A stretch of DNA of 64,000 nt, from contig CAJUPY010000003.1 in assembly GCA_910588035.1 (NCBI GenBank), forward strand, positions 1 through 64,000, read 5' to 3'. A program made the position numbers and the translations under genes. Position 1 is the first letter of the stretch. Every line of letters starts with the position of its first letter. The notes under the pieces are model-generated. The model saw only the letters and a program-made list of their open reading frames with translations. It had not been told where the DNA came from and did no database searches. The DNA comes from an uncultured Muribaculaceae bacterium (GTDB lineage Bacteria > Bacteroidota > Bacteroidia > Bacteroidales > Muribaculaceae). This document shows positions 45,901 through 54,141 of this stretch, piece by piece.

Positions 45901-47527
45901 AGTACTTGCCGAAGACCTGAAACTCAAACTCGATTTCACCAACACGGTCTATTCATGCAACGATTCTGTCACGATGACCCCTGGGCGCATCGATATTAAA
46001 GATGTGACCTTGCACGACATGTTTGGCAACACGGCGAAGCTCAACGGTGTCGTGACCCATAAATTTTTCAAGGAACCGACATTTGATTTCGCCATCACAG
46101 AGGCACGCGATTTCCTGAGCTACGATGTGACACCGTCACAAAGCCCCGTTTGGTATGGACGCATTTTCGGCAACGGATCGGCCTTTGTAAAAGGAGGACC
46201 GGGGCTGGTTGACATATCGGTCGACATGTCGACCGGGCCGAAGTCGACTTTCACATTCGTGCTGTCTGATCAGGAAGAAGCCAACGAATACTCATTTATA
46301 ACCTTCCGCGACCGAAAGGCGTTGGCAATGAGAGATTCGATTGATTCTCTCGATCCCACTCCTTTGCTTGTCAGACAGTTGCGTGAGCGTATGAAAAAAC
46401 ATGAAGAGGGCGATCCGTCGACCTATACGATGAATTTCCAGATCGGAATCAACCCCCAGGCCACCATTGTGCTTGTGATGGACCCCGTCGGTGGCGATAA
46501 GATCAGGGCTAACGGGTCGGGAAATCTCAAGATGGACTACAATTCGGCCAGTGAAGATCTACACATGTACGGCACTTACACGCTCGACCGCGGAAGCTAC
46601 AATTTCACCCTTCAGGATATAATCGTCAAAGACTTCACGATCAGCCCGGGAAGCGTGATCAAGTTCAACGGAGACCCCTATGCCGCCCAACTCGACATTC
46701 AGGCGACATATGCCGTCAAAGCCAACCTCAGTGACCTCGACGAGTCGTTTCTGCAAGACAAGGATCTGAACCGTACCAACGTGCCCGTCCACGCCCTGAT
46801 GATGGTCTCCGGCGATATACGCCAACCGGAGATCAAATTTGACCTCCAGTTCCCCACGCTGACAAGCGACACCTACCGCAAGGTCAAGAGCATCGTCAGC
46901 ACAGACGACATGATGAACCGGCAGATAATCTATCTGCTCGCGCTTAACCGTTTCTATACCCCCGACTACATGGGGTCGACCACAAAGGGCAACGAACTTG
47001 TCTCGGTGGCTTCATCTACAATATCCTCGCAGCTCGGGAGCATGCTGGGACAGCTGAGCGACAACTGGAGCATTGCGCCTAACTTCAGAAGTGACCGCGG
47101 CGACTTCTCTGATGTCGAGGTCGACCTTGCCCTGTCGAGCCGGTTGCTGAACAACCGCCTGTTGTTCAACGGAAATTTCGGATATCGCGACAAGACGATG
47201 AACACAAACCAGTTTATCGGTGATTTCGATCTTGAATATCTGCTCAACAAGTCGGGATCAATCAGACTGAAGGCCTACAACCGCTATAACGACCAGAACT
47301 ATTATGTCAAGACAGCGACAACGACACAAGGCATAGGCATAATGTTCAAACGCGACTTCGACAATATCTTCTCTTTCCTGAAGAAATTGAGACGCGACAG
47401 GCTTGAACGTGAGAAAAATGAAGCGAAGAACGACAGCGTCGTCCCTCTCGATGACCGCAAGATATTCATGCCCGACGAGACTGGTGACCATGAAAACGAC
47501 TTTATAAAGATACAACCGAAAAAATGA
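42932..47527 (+). CDS. tamB: TamB-like translocation/assembly module protein (AsmA/DUF490)
   Basis: A 1,531-residue envelope protein. One N-terminal transmembrane helix (about 11-33, VCVTLIVAAIVVPMSLYVLLT) anchors it in the inner membrane; the rest is a very long beta-rich periplasmic region (repeating short strands and turns) typical of AsmA-like bridge proteins that carry lipid or help insert OM proteins. The C-terminal part (about 1100-1480, GTYTLDRGSYNFTLQDIIVKDFTISPGSVIKFNGDPYAAQLDIQATY) is the DUF490/TamB domain. It overlaps the downstream symporter gene by 4 bp. The TamA partner is not in the window. Confidence 0.9.
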   Translation: MKWFYRIFRTVCVTLIVAAIVVPMSLYVLLTLSPVQDAMCRRAGKELTALLGVNVEVGEMSVAPFNRVTLRDVAVFGEKNDTVMKVRRLGVGVRLSTLGFGRKMVIDYAELTGLDVRISRDSAGSPLNIQPIIEALRPKNKTDRPTAFDLAINTVVIRRSSFSYDVKSEPEVIGRFDSNHVDIDDFRADISLPEMRNNDFVIDVNRIAFSEKSGFEVVDLHGDYVISDSLLSVSDMSLQLKSSKIIFGDISLPLDGLANLKSTIAVTPVRLNLRNGTVANPADFACFEPRLADLDMPVNLDVDIAGTTRRADIDHIDIKIPSREISARISGEIDRLDCRDSLSVNLPVVRLNALGADVTAIVRAVTDLSPGVARAITNAGKVRLRADFAGVMDHGRLKTEVVTDLGDAMVKAVYSRHGNLTNIDMNFETPRFDIAALTGDKRFGNVMLAAGAELAFARKLIKGSGEVKVTEFEFNGYRYGNMQAEAIYDKGDFTASLKINDKNGHVSASADGHVGHDGSTFTGEISVGDLDLYAMHLIKRYEGYRLSGNIEASCSGRSIDESAIGIDARNVAFVSSDNPSLTMNSLTVRADAVGDDPGINLNSDFVDATLTGPYSWKSLVPAVNDIMSQAFPVFFKPSPLLAAGRENRFELHTEVKYSEELNRFLNLPVNLIYPAKIDASLNSSSRSMSLAVDIPYLQQKDKLIEQTSLRFDIDSIQSVARLHASTTMPTANGGNTINIDCLGAADRLDSDLSWQIDRKRLYKGDVSLSTLFMKNVNGDVEFDVSVNPSKLIFNDTAWTVSPARITVMKDNIRINNFDVRRDNQFVTMSGSVSSLPEHVLTLNLLNVNLDYIFESLGIDKAMLGGDASGTFYVSQLFSKEPKMLTPGLTVKNISYNKVVFGDALVRSHWDNATKGITLDATIAQPGGTRSVINGAIYPLTESLDLHFHANKINVAFLKPYMEAFTSDVSGRASGYAHLFGTFKYIDLEGKVLAEDLKLKLDFTNTVYSCNDSVTMTPGRIDIKDVTLHDMFGNTAKLNGVVTHKFFKEPTFDFAITEARDFLSYDVTPSQSPVWYGRIFGNGSAFVKGGPGLVDISVDMSTGPKSTFTFVLSDQEEANEYSFITFRDRKALAMRDSIDSLDPTPLLVRQLRERMKKHEEGDPSTYTMNFQIGINPQATIVLVMDPVGGDKIRANGSGNLKMDYNSASEDLHMYGTYTLDRGSYNFTLQDIIVKDFTISPGSVIKFNGDPYAAQLDIQATYAVKANLSDLDESFLQDKDLNRTNVPVHALMMVSGDIRQPEIKFDLQFPTLTSDTYRKVKSIVSTDDMMNRQIIYLLALNRFYTPDYMGSTTKGNELVSVASSTISSQLGSMLGQLSDNWSIAPNFRSDRGDFSDVEVDLALSSRLLNNRLLFNGNFGYRDKTMNTNQFIGDFDLEYLLNKSGSIRLKAYNRYNDQNYYVKTATTTQGIGIMFKRDFDNIFSFLKKLRRDRLEREKNEAKNDSVVPLDDRKIFMPDETGDHENDFIKIQPKK

Positions 47528-48942
47528 CTCTGATCAACCAGGTCAACGACTTTCTGTGGACCTACATCATGACCGGCCTGCTGCTTGTAACAGGCATCTA
47601 TTTCACAATTCGCACCCGTGGAGTGCAGTTCCGCCTGTTCGGCGAGATGTTCAGGCTTCTGTTGAAGTCGGGACACAGCCATGAGACTCCCGCCGACCGT
47701 GAGTTGCCACATACGCGCACAATCAGTTCCTTTCAGGCATTTGTTGTCTCGCTTGCGAGCCGGGTGGGTACAGGTAACATCGCCGGAGTGGCGATAGCTA
47801 TCGCGCTCGGCGGTCCGGGAGCGGTGTTCTGGATGTGGGTCGTGGCGTTTGTCGGTTCGGCCAACGCGTTTGTTGAGTCGACACTGGCACAGTTGTTCAA
47901 AGTCAGGGGTGACCATTCCTATTGTGGCGGTCCGGCCTATTACATACTCAAAGGTCTCGGCAGCCGATGGTACGCCGTAGTGTTTGCCGTGCTGATCACA
48001 GTCACGTTCGGCTTTGCGTTCAACTCTGTTCAGGCAAACACCATATCGCTTGCGCTTGATAACTCATTCGGAATCGATAATGTTGTCACCGGAGCGGTGC
48101 TGACCGCAGTCTCCATGGCGGTGATATGGGGTGGAATACAGCGCATAGCCAGAATAAACGAGATTCTTGTACCCCTCATGGCCGTGCTTTATATTTTGCT
48201 TGCCCTCTATGTAGTTGCCACGCGCATAACGATGTTGCCACACGTAATGTCGCTGATAATAGAAAACGCCTTCGGCCTCGATCAGGCGATAGGCGGCGGA
48301 ATGGGCATGGCTGTCATTATGGGGGTCAAACGGGGTTTGTTCAGCAACGAGGCAGGCGAAGGCTCGACGCCAAACGCCGCGGCGACGGCGTCGGTCACGC
48401 ATCCGGCCATTCAAGGTCTGATACAGACGCTCGGAGTTTTCACTGACACAATTCTGGTGTGCTCGGCCACGGCGTTCATAATCTTGTGTAGCGGAGTGTT
48501 TGACAGCGGACTGACCGGCATCGAGCTTACCCAGCAGGCGTTGTCGACCGAGGTTGGTGCCGGGGCCACTCTTTTTGTCGCGGTAGCGATCGTGATGTTC
48601 GGGTTCACAAGCATAGTCGCAAACTACTATTATGGAGAGACAAATCTGAGATTCATCTCGACTGACCGACGCGTATGTCCGATCTATCGTATCGTTGTCG
48701 GTGGAGTGGTGATGATCGGATCGGTGGCCTCTCTCGACCTTGTGTGGGCTCTTGCCGACATCACAATGGCCCTGATGACTCTCTGCAACATAACGGCAAT
48801 TCTGATGCTCGGACGATACGCATTCATCTGTCTCGACGATTATTGCCGTCAACGGAAGGAGGGAAAAGAACCCGTCTATACCTCATCTACCATTTCAGAA
48901 ATCGCCACACAGACCGAGTGTTGGGATAAAGTCCAAAAATAA
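47524..48942 (+). CDS. Sodium:alanine symporter (AGCS family)
   Basis: A 472-residue inner-membrane protein with about 9-11 helices. The AGCS signatures SLASRVGTGNIAGVAIAIALGGPGAVFWMW and GVKRGLFSNEAGEGSTPNAAATA are intact; RTRGVQFRLFGEMFRLL near residues 30-45 is the usual N-terminal cytoplasmic loop. It imports alanine or glycine with Na+. The ATG is inside the tamB stop region (4-bp overlap), an unexpected operon partner. Confidence 0.95.
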   Translation: MTLINQVNDFLWTYIMTGLLLVTGIYFTIRTRGVQFRLFGEMFRLLLKSGHSHETPADRELPHTRTISSFQAFVVSLASRVGTGNIAGVAIAIALGGPGAVFWMWVVAFVGSANAFVESTLAQLFKVRGDHSYCGGPAYYILKGLGSRWYAVVFAVLITVTFGFAFNSVQANTISLALDNSFGIDNVVTGAVLTAVSMAVIWGGIQRIARINEILVPLMAVLYILLALYVVATRITMLPHVMSLIIENAFGLDQAIGGGMGMAVIMGVKRGLFSNEAGEGSTPNAAATASVTHPAIQGLIQTLGVFTDTILVCSATAFIILCSGVFDSGLTGIELTQQALSTEVGAGATLFVAVAIVMFGFTSIVANYYYGETNLRFISTDRRVCPIYRIVVGGVVMIGSVASLDLVWALADITMALMTLCNITAILMLGRYAFICLDDYCRQRKEGKEPVYTSSTISEIATQTECWDKVQK

Positions 48943-48977
48943 CGCACTTGAGAAGAAAATAAATCGAAAAAAAATAG

Positions 48978-48985
48978 TAAATTTG
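48978..48985 (+). promoter_or_regulatory. -7 box upstream of the PPi-phosphofructokinase gene
   Basis: TAAATTTG at 48978-48985 matches TAnnTTTG, 62 bp before the ATG at 49048. No clear TTTG lies 19-20 nt upstream, though TTG is present farther away. Confidence 0.45.
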
Positions 48986-49047
48986 CGCGAAAATACAGAA
49001 TCAATTTCCAAAGAGGAACAATTACAATAAATTTAAACGATAATAAG

Positions 49048-50697
49048 ATGAAAAAGAGCCCATTGCAGAAAGCTCGTGCGGCCTATCAGCCGAAACTTCC
49101 GGTCGTGTTGACCGGCCCGGTAAAGGTTGTCGAAGGCGAAGCCACAACATCGGTTGCCGATCAGGAGGCAATCAAAAATCTCTTCCCCGAGACTTACGGA
49201 CTTCCCGAAATCAAATTTGAGAAACGCACCACTCCGGTTGCAGGAAAGCCCGTTAATGTCGGTGTGATTCTCTCTGGCGGTCAGGCACCCGGCGGACACA
49301 ATGTGATCTGTGGCCTTTTCGACGGCATCAAGAAACTCCACCGCGACAGCCGTCTCTATGGCTTCCTCATGGGTCCCGGCGGATTTGTCGACCACAACTA
49401 CATGGAACTGACCTCGGCTATCATTGACGAGTATCGCAACACCGGCGGTTTTGATATTATCGGATCCGGACGTACCAAACTTGAGAAAGTCGAGCAGTTT
49501 GACAAGGGTCTCGAAATTCTCCGCGAGCTCAACATCGCGGCACTGGTTATAATCGGTGGCGACGATTCAAACACCAATGCTGCCGTTCTCGCCGAATACT
49601 ACAAGTCGATCAATGCCGGAGTTCAGGTAATCGGTTGCCCCAAGACAATCGACGGAGACCTCAAGAACGATGTCATCGAGACATCATTTGGTTTCGACAC
49701 CGCGACCAAGGTCTACTCTGAAGTGATCGGAAACATTCAGCGCGACTGCAACTCGGCAAAGAAATACTACCATTTCATCAAACTGATGGGACGTTCTGCA
49801 TCGCACATCGCCCTCGAGTGCGCCCTGCAGACACAGCCCAACATCTGCATAATCTCTGAAGAGGTCGAGGCCAAGAACATGACACTTCAGGACATCGTGA
49901 ACTCTATAGCTGACGTCGTGGCTCGCCGCGCTGCCGACGGCAAGAACTTCGGAACCGTCCTCGTGCCCGAAGGTCTGATCGAGTTCATCCCCGCCGTGAA
50001 GAAACTTATCGCCGAACTCAACGACATGCTTGCCGCAAACGGCGACGAATTTGCCGCAGTCGCTCCGGCCGAACAGCGTGCCTGGGTAATCGCCCACCTC
50101 TCAAAAGAGAATGCTGCGGTCTATGAATCTCTGCCCGCAGGTGTAGCCCGTCAGCTTACCCTCGACCGAGATCCCCACGGCAATGTTCAGGTTTCACTCA
50201 TCGAGACAGAGAAACTGCTCAGCGAAATGGTCAAGAAACGCCTCGAGGAAATGCGTGCCGAAGGAAAATACAACGGCAAATTCTCTCCGCTACACCACTT
50301 CTTCGGCTATGAAGGACGTTGCGCCGATCCCTCAAACTTCGACGCCGACTACTGCTACGCTCTCGGTTTCAACGCCTCTTGCCTTATCAACGCCGGCGTC
50401 ACAGGCTACATGTCGAGCGTGAGAAATCTTAATAAACCGTCTGTTCAGTGGCAGGCCGGTGGAATACCCATCACAATGATGATGAACATGGAACGCCGCA
50501 ACGGAGAACTCAAACCGGTTATCCAGAAGGCTCTCGTACGTCTCGACGGAGTGCCTTTCCGCAAATTTGAGGAGAAACGCGACGAGTGGGCCCTCAACAC
50601 CTGCTATGTCTATCCCGGTCCTATCCAATACTTCGGCCCGGCCGAAGTCTGCGACCAACCGACCCTCACACTCAAATATGAGCATCAGGGAAAATAA
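49048..50697 (+). CDS. pfp: Diphosphate-fructose-6-phosphate 1-phosphotransferase
   Basis: A 549-residue PPi-dependent phosphofructokinase of the long (clade II) type. GVILSGGQAPGGHNVI binds phosphate, IGGDDSNTNAAVLAEY has the GGDD variant that marks PPi specificity (GGDG in ATP enzymes), CPKTIDGDLKND is the catalytic block, and LMGRSASHIALECALQ is the MGR motif. It uses PPi to make fructose 1,6-bisphosphate reversibly, saving ATP in glycolysis. It is a single gene with a promoter and terminator. Confidence 0.96.
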   Translation: MKKSPLQKARAAYQPKLPVVLTGPVKVVEGEATTSVADQEAIKNLFPETYGLPEIKFEKRTTPVAGKPVNVGVILSGGQAPGGHNVICGLFDGIKKLHRDSRLYGFLMGPGGFVDHNYMELTSAIIDEYRNTGGFDIIGSGRTKLEKVEQFDKGLEILRELNIAALVIIGGDDSNTNAAVLAEYYKSINAGVQVIGCPKTIDGDLKNDVIETSFGFDTATKVYSEVIGNIQRDCNSAKKYYHFIKLMGRSASHIALECALQTQPNICIISEEVEAKNMTLQDIVNSIADVVARRAADGKNFGTVLVPEGLIEFIPAVKKLIAELNDMLAANGDEFAAVAPAEQRAWVIAHLSKENAAVYESLPAGVARQLTLDRDPHGNVQVSLIETEKLLSEMVKKRLEEMRAEGKYNGKFSPLHHFFGYEGRCADPSNFDADYCYALGFNASCLINAGVTGYMSSVRNLNKPSVQWQAGGIPITMMMNMERRNGELKPVIQKALVRLDGVPFRKFEEKRDEWALNTCYVYPGPIQYFGPAEVCDQPTLTLKYEHQGK

Positions 50698-50718
50698 TCA
50701 CCCGTCGCTATAGATTTA

Positions 50719-50751
50719 AATTGCCCGCCCCACCTACGGCGGGCAATTTTT
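50719..50751 (+). terminator. Terminator of the PPi-phosphofructokinase gene
   Basis: AATTGCCCGCC (50719-50729) pairs with GGCGGGCAATT (50738-50748) around an 8-nt loop and runs into TTTTT. Confidence 0.88.
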
Positions 50752-50829
50752 GTCTCTGGGCGACGACTCCTCAGAACAATGCCCGTGGACTGTGTTTGAA
50801 GAAAATGGCCAAAAAAAATGAGTTAAAGT

Positions 50830-50860
50830 TTTGCAGATTAAACTATTATGCGTAAATTTG
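50830..50860 (+). promoter_or_regulatory. Promoter of rpmE2
   Basis: TTTG at 50830-50833, 19 nt spacer, TAAATTTG at 50853-50860: a full Bacteroidota-type promoter giving a leader of about 70 nt before the L31 ATG. Confidence 0.8.
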
Positions 50861-50936
50861 CAAGCCATTACGAAGACGCGCCTTACCAGCGCCAACGTTA
50901 ATACTTTGATTTATAAAAAATTACATAATAAAAGCA

Positions 50937-51191
50937 ATGAAAAAAGATATCCATCCTTCAAATTATCGCGAAGTGGTTTTCAAAGACATGTCTAACGACG
51001 AGATCTTCATCACTCGCTCTACCGTAGCTGCCAAGGAAACAATCGAAGTTGATGGCGTTACCTATCCGCTGGTTAAGCTTGAGATCACCAGTTCTTCTCA
51101 CCCCTTCTTCACCGGCAAACAGAAACTCGTCGACACCGCTGGTCGCGTTGACAAGTTCATGAGCCGCTACGGCAACCGTCGCAAGAAATAA
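50937..51191 (+). CDS. rpmE2: 50S ribosomal protein L31 type B
   Basis: An 84-residue protein beginning MKKDIHPSNYREVVFKDMSN and containing ITSSSHPFFTGKQKLVDTAGRVDKF, the L31 signature. It lacks the Zn-binding cysteines of the A type, and its length fits type B. It is part of the large subunit near the central protuberance. It has its own promoter and terminator. Confidence 0.97.
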   Translation: MKKDIHPSNYREVVFKDMSNDEIFITRSTVAAKETIEVDGVTYPLVKLEITSSSHPFFTGKQKLVDTAGRVDKFMSRYGNRRKK

Positions 51192-51218
51192 TTTAGAGCT
51201 TTTAAAGCCCGTTATATG

Positions 51219-51254
51219 AAAGCTGTGTCGAAATTCCGTCGCAGCTTTCTTATT
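51219..51254 (+). terminator. Terminator of rpmE2
   Basis: GAAAGCTG (about 51219-51226) pairs with CAGCTTTC (51242-51249) and is followed by TTATT. A stronger palindrome follows at 51256. Confidence 0.6.
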
Positions 51255-51255
51255 A

Positions 51256-51295
51256 AAAAACGAGTGCCTTCTCAATTGAGAAGGCACTCGTTTTT
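51256..51295. terminator. Bidirectional terminator, 40-nt perfect inverted repeat
   Basis: Positions 51256-51275 are the exact reverse complement of 51276-51295, with A5 at one end and T5 at the other. It sits between the convergent rpmE2 and AEC transporter genes and can terminate both. Confidence 0.9.
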
Positions 51296-51310
51296 GTGGT
51301 TTAGGAAAAA

Positions 51311-52288
51311 TCATGCGAATGCATGGAGACAGAGCTCGGTGATCCAGATCCATAGTGGACAGAATCCGACAAACAAGATCACCGACAGGGTCAGCGACGA
51401 GGTTCCCGTCGCTACATACTGATTGTACTCGTCGGCAATGATGATACCCGAGAATGCCGGCGGAAGGGCACACGCGACAACCAGCATCTTGAGGTTGAAC
51501 GGATCCATGTGGAACAGAAGTCCGAGAATCAGAATAACGGCCGGCATGACGATCATCTTCATTATCGAACCGAGAACCACCTGCCAGTTGATGCTGATCT
51601 TGATTGCCGAGAGTGTGATGCCGGCAGAGAAGACCGCCAGAGAGGCGTTCGCTCCCTTGATCAGGTCAAACGACGGGTTTGCCCAATGGGGCCACGGAAT
51701 CCCGGCGACAACCCAGATGACAGCGAGTATCGGGGCCCAGGCAACAGGCTGCTCAAGTGCATGGATCACAGGTTTCCACGCACTCTCTTTTTTGCCCGAT
51801 TGCGGTGACTGCTTTTCAATGGAAGCATTCATCAGCGACAGGCCGACCGGAATGCCGATGGCATTGACCACAATGCCGACAATGGCGACAACCAGAGCGA
51901 CAGCAGGCGTAGTTCCGAAAATTGGTTCAAGAACGGCAAATCCGAGAAATCCGATAGTCGGCGAACCGCTGATCAAAGCCGAGATAGCCGCATCGGCTCC
52001 GGTGTTTTTCTTGAAACAATACTTGAATATGAAATAGACAAGCATGAAACAGGCCATGATGCCGACTGTCGAGATGACCGTCAGCTTTATGTCCTTGACA
52101 AGATCCTCGCGTGTGGCGTCGACAATTGAGACGAAAAGTGCGGCCGGCAAGGCGTAGTCGAGCACTACCTTGTTGAACTTCTTGGCGTCATCGCCTGAGA
52201 AGATCCCTTTCTTGCCTGAAACGAAGCCGGCGAGCATCACGACGATGATCGGGACTATGGCATATAGAATGACGTGAGAGATATCCAT
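51311..52288 (-). CDS. AEC-family transporter, probably for oxalate/formate
   Basis: A 325-residue inner-membrane protein with ten predicted helices in two five-helix halves (VILYAIVPIIVVMLAGFVSG at the start, ACALPPAFSGIIIADEYNQY in the second half), characteristic of auxin-efflux-carrier-like permeases. The gene lies 25 bp behind the oxalyl-CoA decarboxylase gene. In E. coli the AEC protein YfdV sits beside the oxc and frc homologues (yfdU, yfdW), so a role in oxalate uptake or formate export is likely by context. The sequence alone does not give the substrate. Confidence 0.85.
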   Translation of the reverse strand: MDISHVILYAIVPIIVVMLAGFVSGKKGIFSGDDAKKFNKVVLDYALPAALFVSIVDATREDLVKDIKLTVISTVGIMACFMLVYFIFKYCFKKNTGADAAISALISGSPTIGFLGFAVLEPIFGTTPAVALVVAIVGIVVNAIGIPVGLSLMNASIEKQSPQSGKKESAWKPVIHALEQPVAWAPILAVIWVVAGIPWPHWANPSFDLIKGANASLAVFSAGITLSAIKISINWQVVLGSIMKMIVMPAVILILGLLFHMDPFNLKMLVVACALPPAFSGIIIADEYNQYVATGTSSLTLSVILFVGFCPLWIWITELCLHAFA

Positions 52289-52313
52289 GATATGGAGACT
52301 GTTAGATGATTAT

Positions 52314-54059
52314 TTAAACTGTGTAGTCGATAAGAGGTGTTGGGTTGAGGTAACCGATGTGACCGCTTTCTTTTCCGGCGTCGCCGGCAAGCTGAACGTC
52401 AATGATTGCCGGAGCCTTTGAGGCAATTGCCTCGGCAAAGGCATGGCTCAACTCGTCGGGAGTGGTGACATAGTAGTTCCTGACTCCGAAAACCTCACCC
52501 ATTTTGTCGTAGCGTGCCGAAAGATCAAGTGTCGTTGGTGCTGGGTCATGTTCGATCGACGGATCGCTGCTCGGGTTCACACCGATGTTGTTGTAAATGC
52601 CGCCATTGTTGAAAACAACGACTGTGACCGGGAGCTTGAAGCGGCATATCGTGGCGAAGTCCATGCCTGAGAAACCAAATGCCGAGTCACCTTCGATAGC
52701 GACGACCGATTTACCGGTAGCGACAGCGGCTCCGACAGCCGAACCCATGCCCATTCCCATGATTGCCCATGTGGCGCAGTCGACACGGTGACGCGGAAGT
52801 CTCATGTCGATTGTCACGCGGGTGTCATCGAGTGTGTTGGCACCTTCGTTGATCAGAATAATGTCGCTATTGGCTTCGAGAATCGGTTTTATCGCGCCAA
52901 GGGCTGTCATATGGTTCATCGGCGATGCGGTTGCCGCAGCTTGGAGTTTTGCCGCGAATTTCTCGTTCTTCGCTTTTGTCTCGGTCTGGATAGACTCCAC
53001 CCACGACGGGTCGGCAGACATTTTCTTCCCTTCCATTGATGCGAGAATCGCATCAAGCGATTTGCCGATGTCGCCGACAACCGGAGCCGCGATCGGAACG
53101 TTGACATCGATTTCCTGTGGTTCGACATCTATCTGAATGAATTTCATCTGGCTGTTCCATTTACCACGGCCAAACGACAGCATCCAGTTCAGACGTGCGC
53201 CGATCAACATGACTACGTCTGACTTCTCCATGATGTCCGATCGGCACGACAACGCGCTGAGCGGTCCATCGTCGGGCATCAGACCCTTCGCCATTGACAT
53301 CGGAAGATAAGGTATGTTGTATGTCTCGATGAGTCGTTTGATCTTGTCATCGACCTGTGCGTAAGCCGCACCTTTGCCAAGCAGAATTGCCGGACGTTTG
53401 GCCGTGGTCAGAAGCTCGACCGCACGCTCGACAGCATCTTCGTTCGGAACAACCGGAGAGTATGGATCGACCGGTGTGTAGAACAATTTCTCTGCATCTG
53501 ATGCGTTCATGACCTCGGCGAGCGCGGGGGTGGTCATGTCGATGTAGACTCCGCCGGGACGCCCTGAAACAGCGGCGCGGTATGCTCTGGCAAGAGCTCC
53601 CGGAATATCTTTGGCGTGATTGCATCTGAATGCCGCCTTAACCAACGGACGGGCGGTGTTGAGCTGGTCAAGTTCCTCATATGTTCCCATTTTCATGTCG
53701 ACCATAGTCGGATCGGTAGCTCCCGAAATCTGAATCATCGGATAGCAGTTGACCGTGGCATTGGCGGTCGCTGTCAGGCCGTTGAGAAATCCGAGCGACG
53801 AGACAGTCAGCAAAACACCCGGTGTTTTGGTCAGATAACCGTGGGTTGCGGCGGCCATGCCGGCCTGCTGTTCAAATCTGAAGCCGACAAATTTCACCCC
53901 GGTTTTCTGCATGGCGTAGGCGGCCTCTGTCACCGGAATGCCGACCAGACCGTAGACGGTGTCAAGATTGAGGCGTTTCAAGGCTTCTGCAAGTATATAC
54001 ATTCCTGTCACCTGTTCAGGAAAATGAGGGGTGGCAGGGGTTGTTGTCTGTGTATTCAT
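52314..54059 (-). CDS. oxc: Oxalyl-CoA decarboxylase
   Basis: A 581-residue thiamine-diphosphate enzyme converting oxalyl-CoA to formyl-CoA and CO2. The N-terminal PYR domain has GLVGIPVTEAAYAMQKTGVKFVGFRFEQQAGMAAATHGYLT with the ThDP-activating glutamate in FRFEQQA. The middle domain has PAILLGKGAAYAQ and SMAKGLMPDD; the C-terminal PP domain has EGDSAFGFSGMDFATICRFKLPVTVVVFNNGGIYNN, the ThDP-Mg motif (GDS...NNGG). SYLNPTP-type C-terminus and overall match are to Oxc, not acetolactate synthase. It lies 82 bp behind frc. Confidence 0.95.
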   Translation of the reverse strand: MNTQTTTPATPHFPEQVTGMYILAEALKRLNLDTVYGLVGIPVTEAAYAMQKTGVKFVGFRFEQQAGMAAATHGYLTKTPGVLLTVSSLGFLNGLTATANATVNCYPMIQISGATDPTMVDMKMGTYEELDQLNTARPLVKAAFRCNHAKDIPGALARAYRAAVSGRPGGVYIDMTTPALAEVMNASDAEKLFYTPVDPYSPVVPNEDAVERAVELLTTAKRPAILLGKGAAYAQVDDKIKRLIETYNIPYLPMSMAKGLMPDDGPLSALSCRSDIMEKSDVVMLIGARLNWMLSFGRGKWNSQMKFIQIDVEPQEIDVNVPIAAPVVGDIGKSLDAILASMEGKKMSADPSWVESIQTETKAKNEKFAAKLQAAATASPMNHMTALGAIKPILEANSDIILINEGANTLDDTRVTIDMRLPRHRVDCATWAIMGMGMGSAVGAAVATGKSVVAIEGDSAFGFSGMDFATICRFKLPVTVVVFNNGGIYNNIGVNPSSDPSIEHDPAPTTLDLSARYDKMGEVFGVRNYYVTTPDELSHAFAEAIASKAPAIIDVQLAGDAGKESGHIGYLNPTPLIDYTV

Positions 54060-54141
54060 CTTTTGTGTAATGTAGAGAGGTTCACGCCGTCTGGTCTGCT
54101 CGACAGCCGACGGCGCAAACCTCCCGGAGTTAGTCAGTGGG

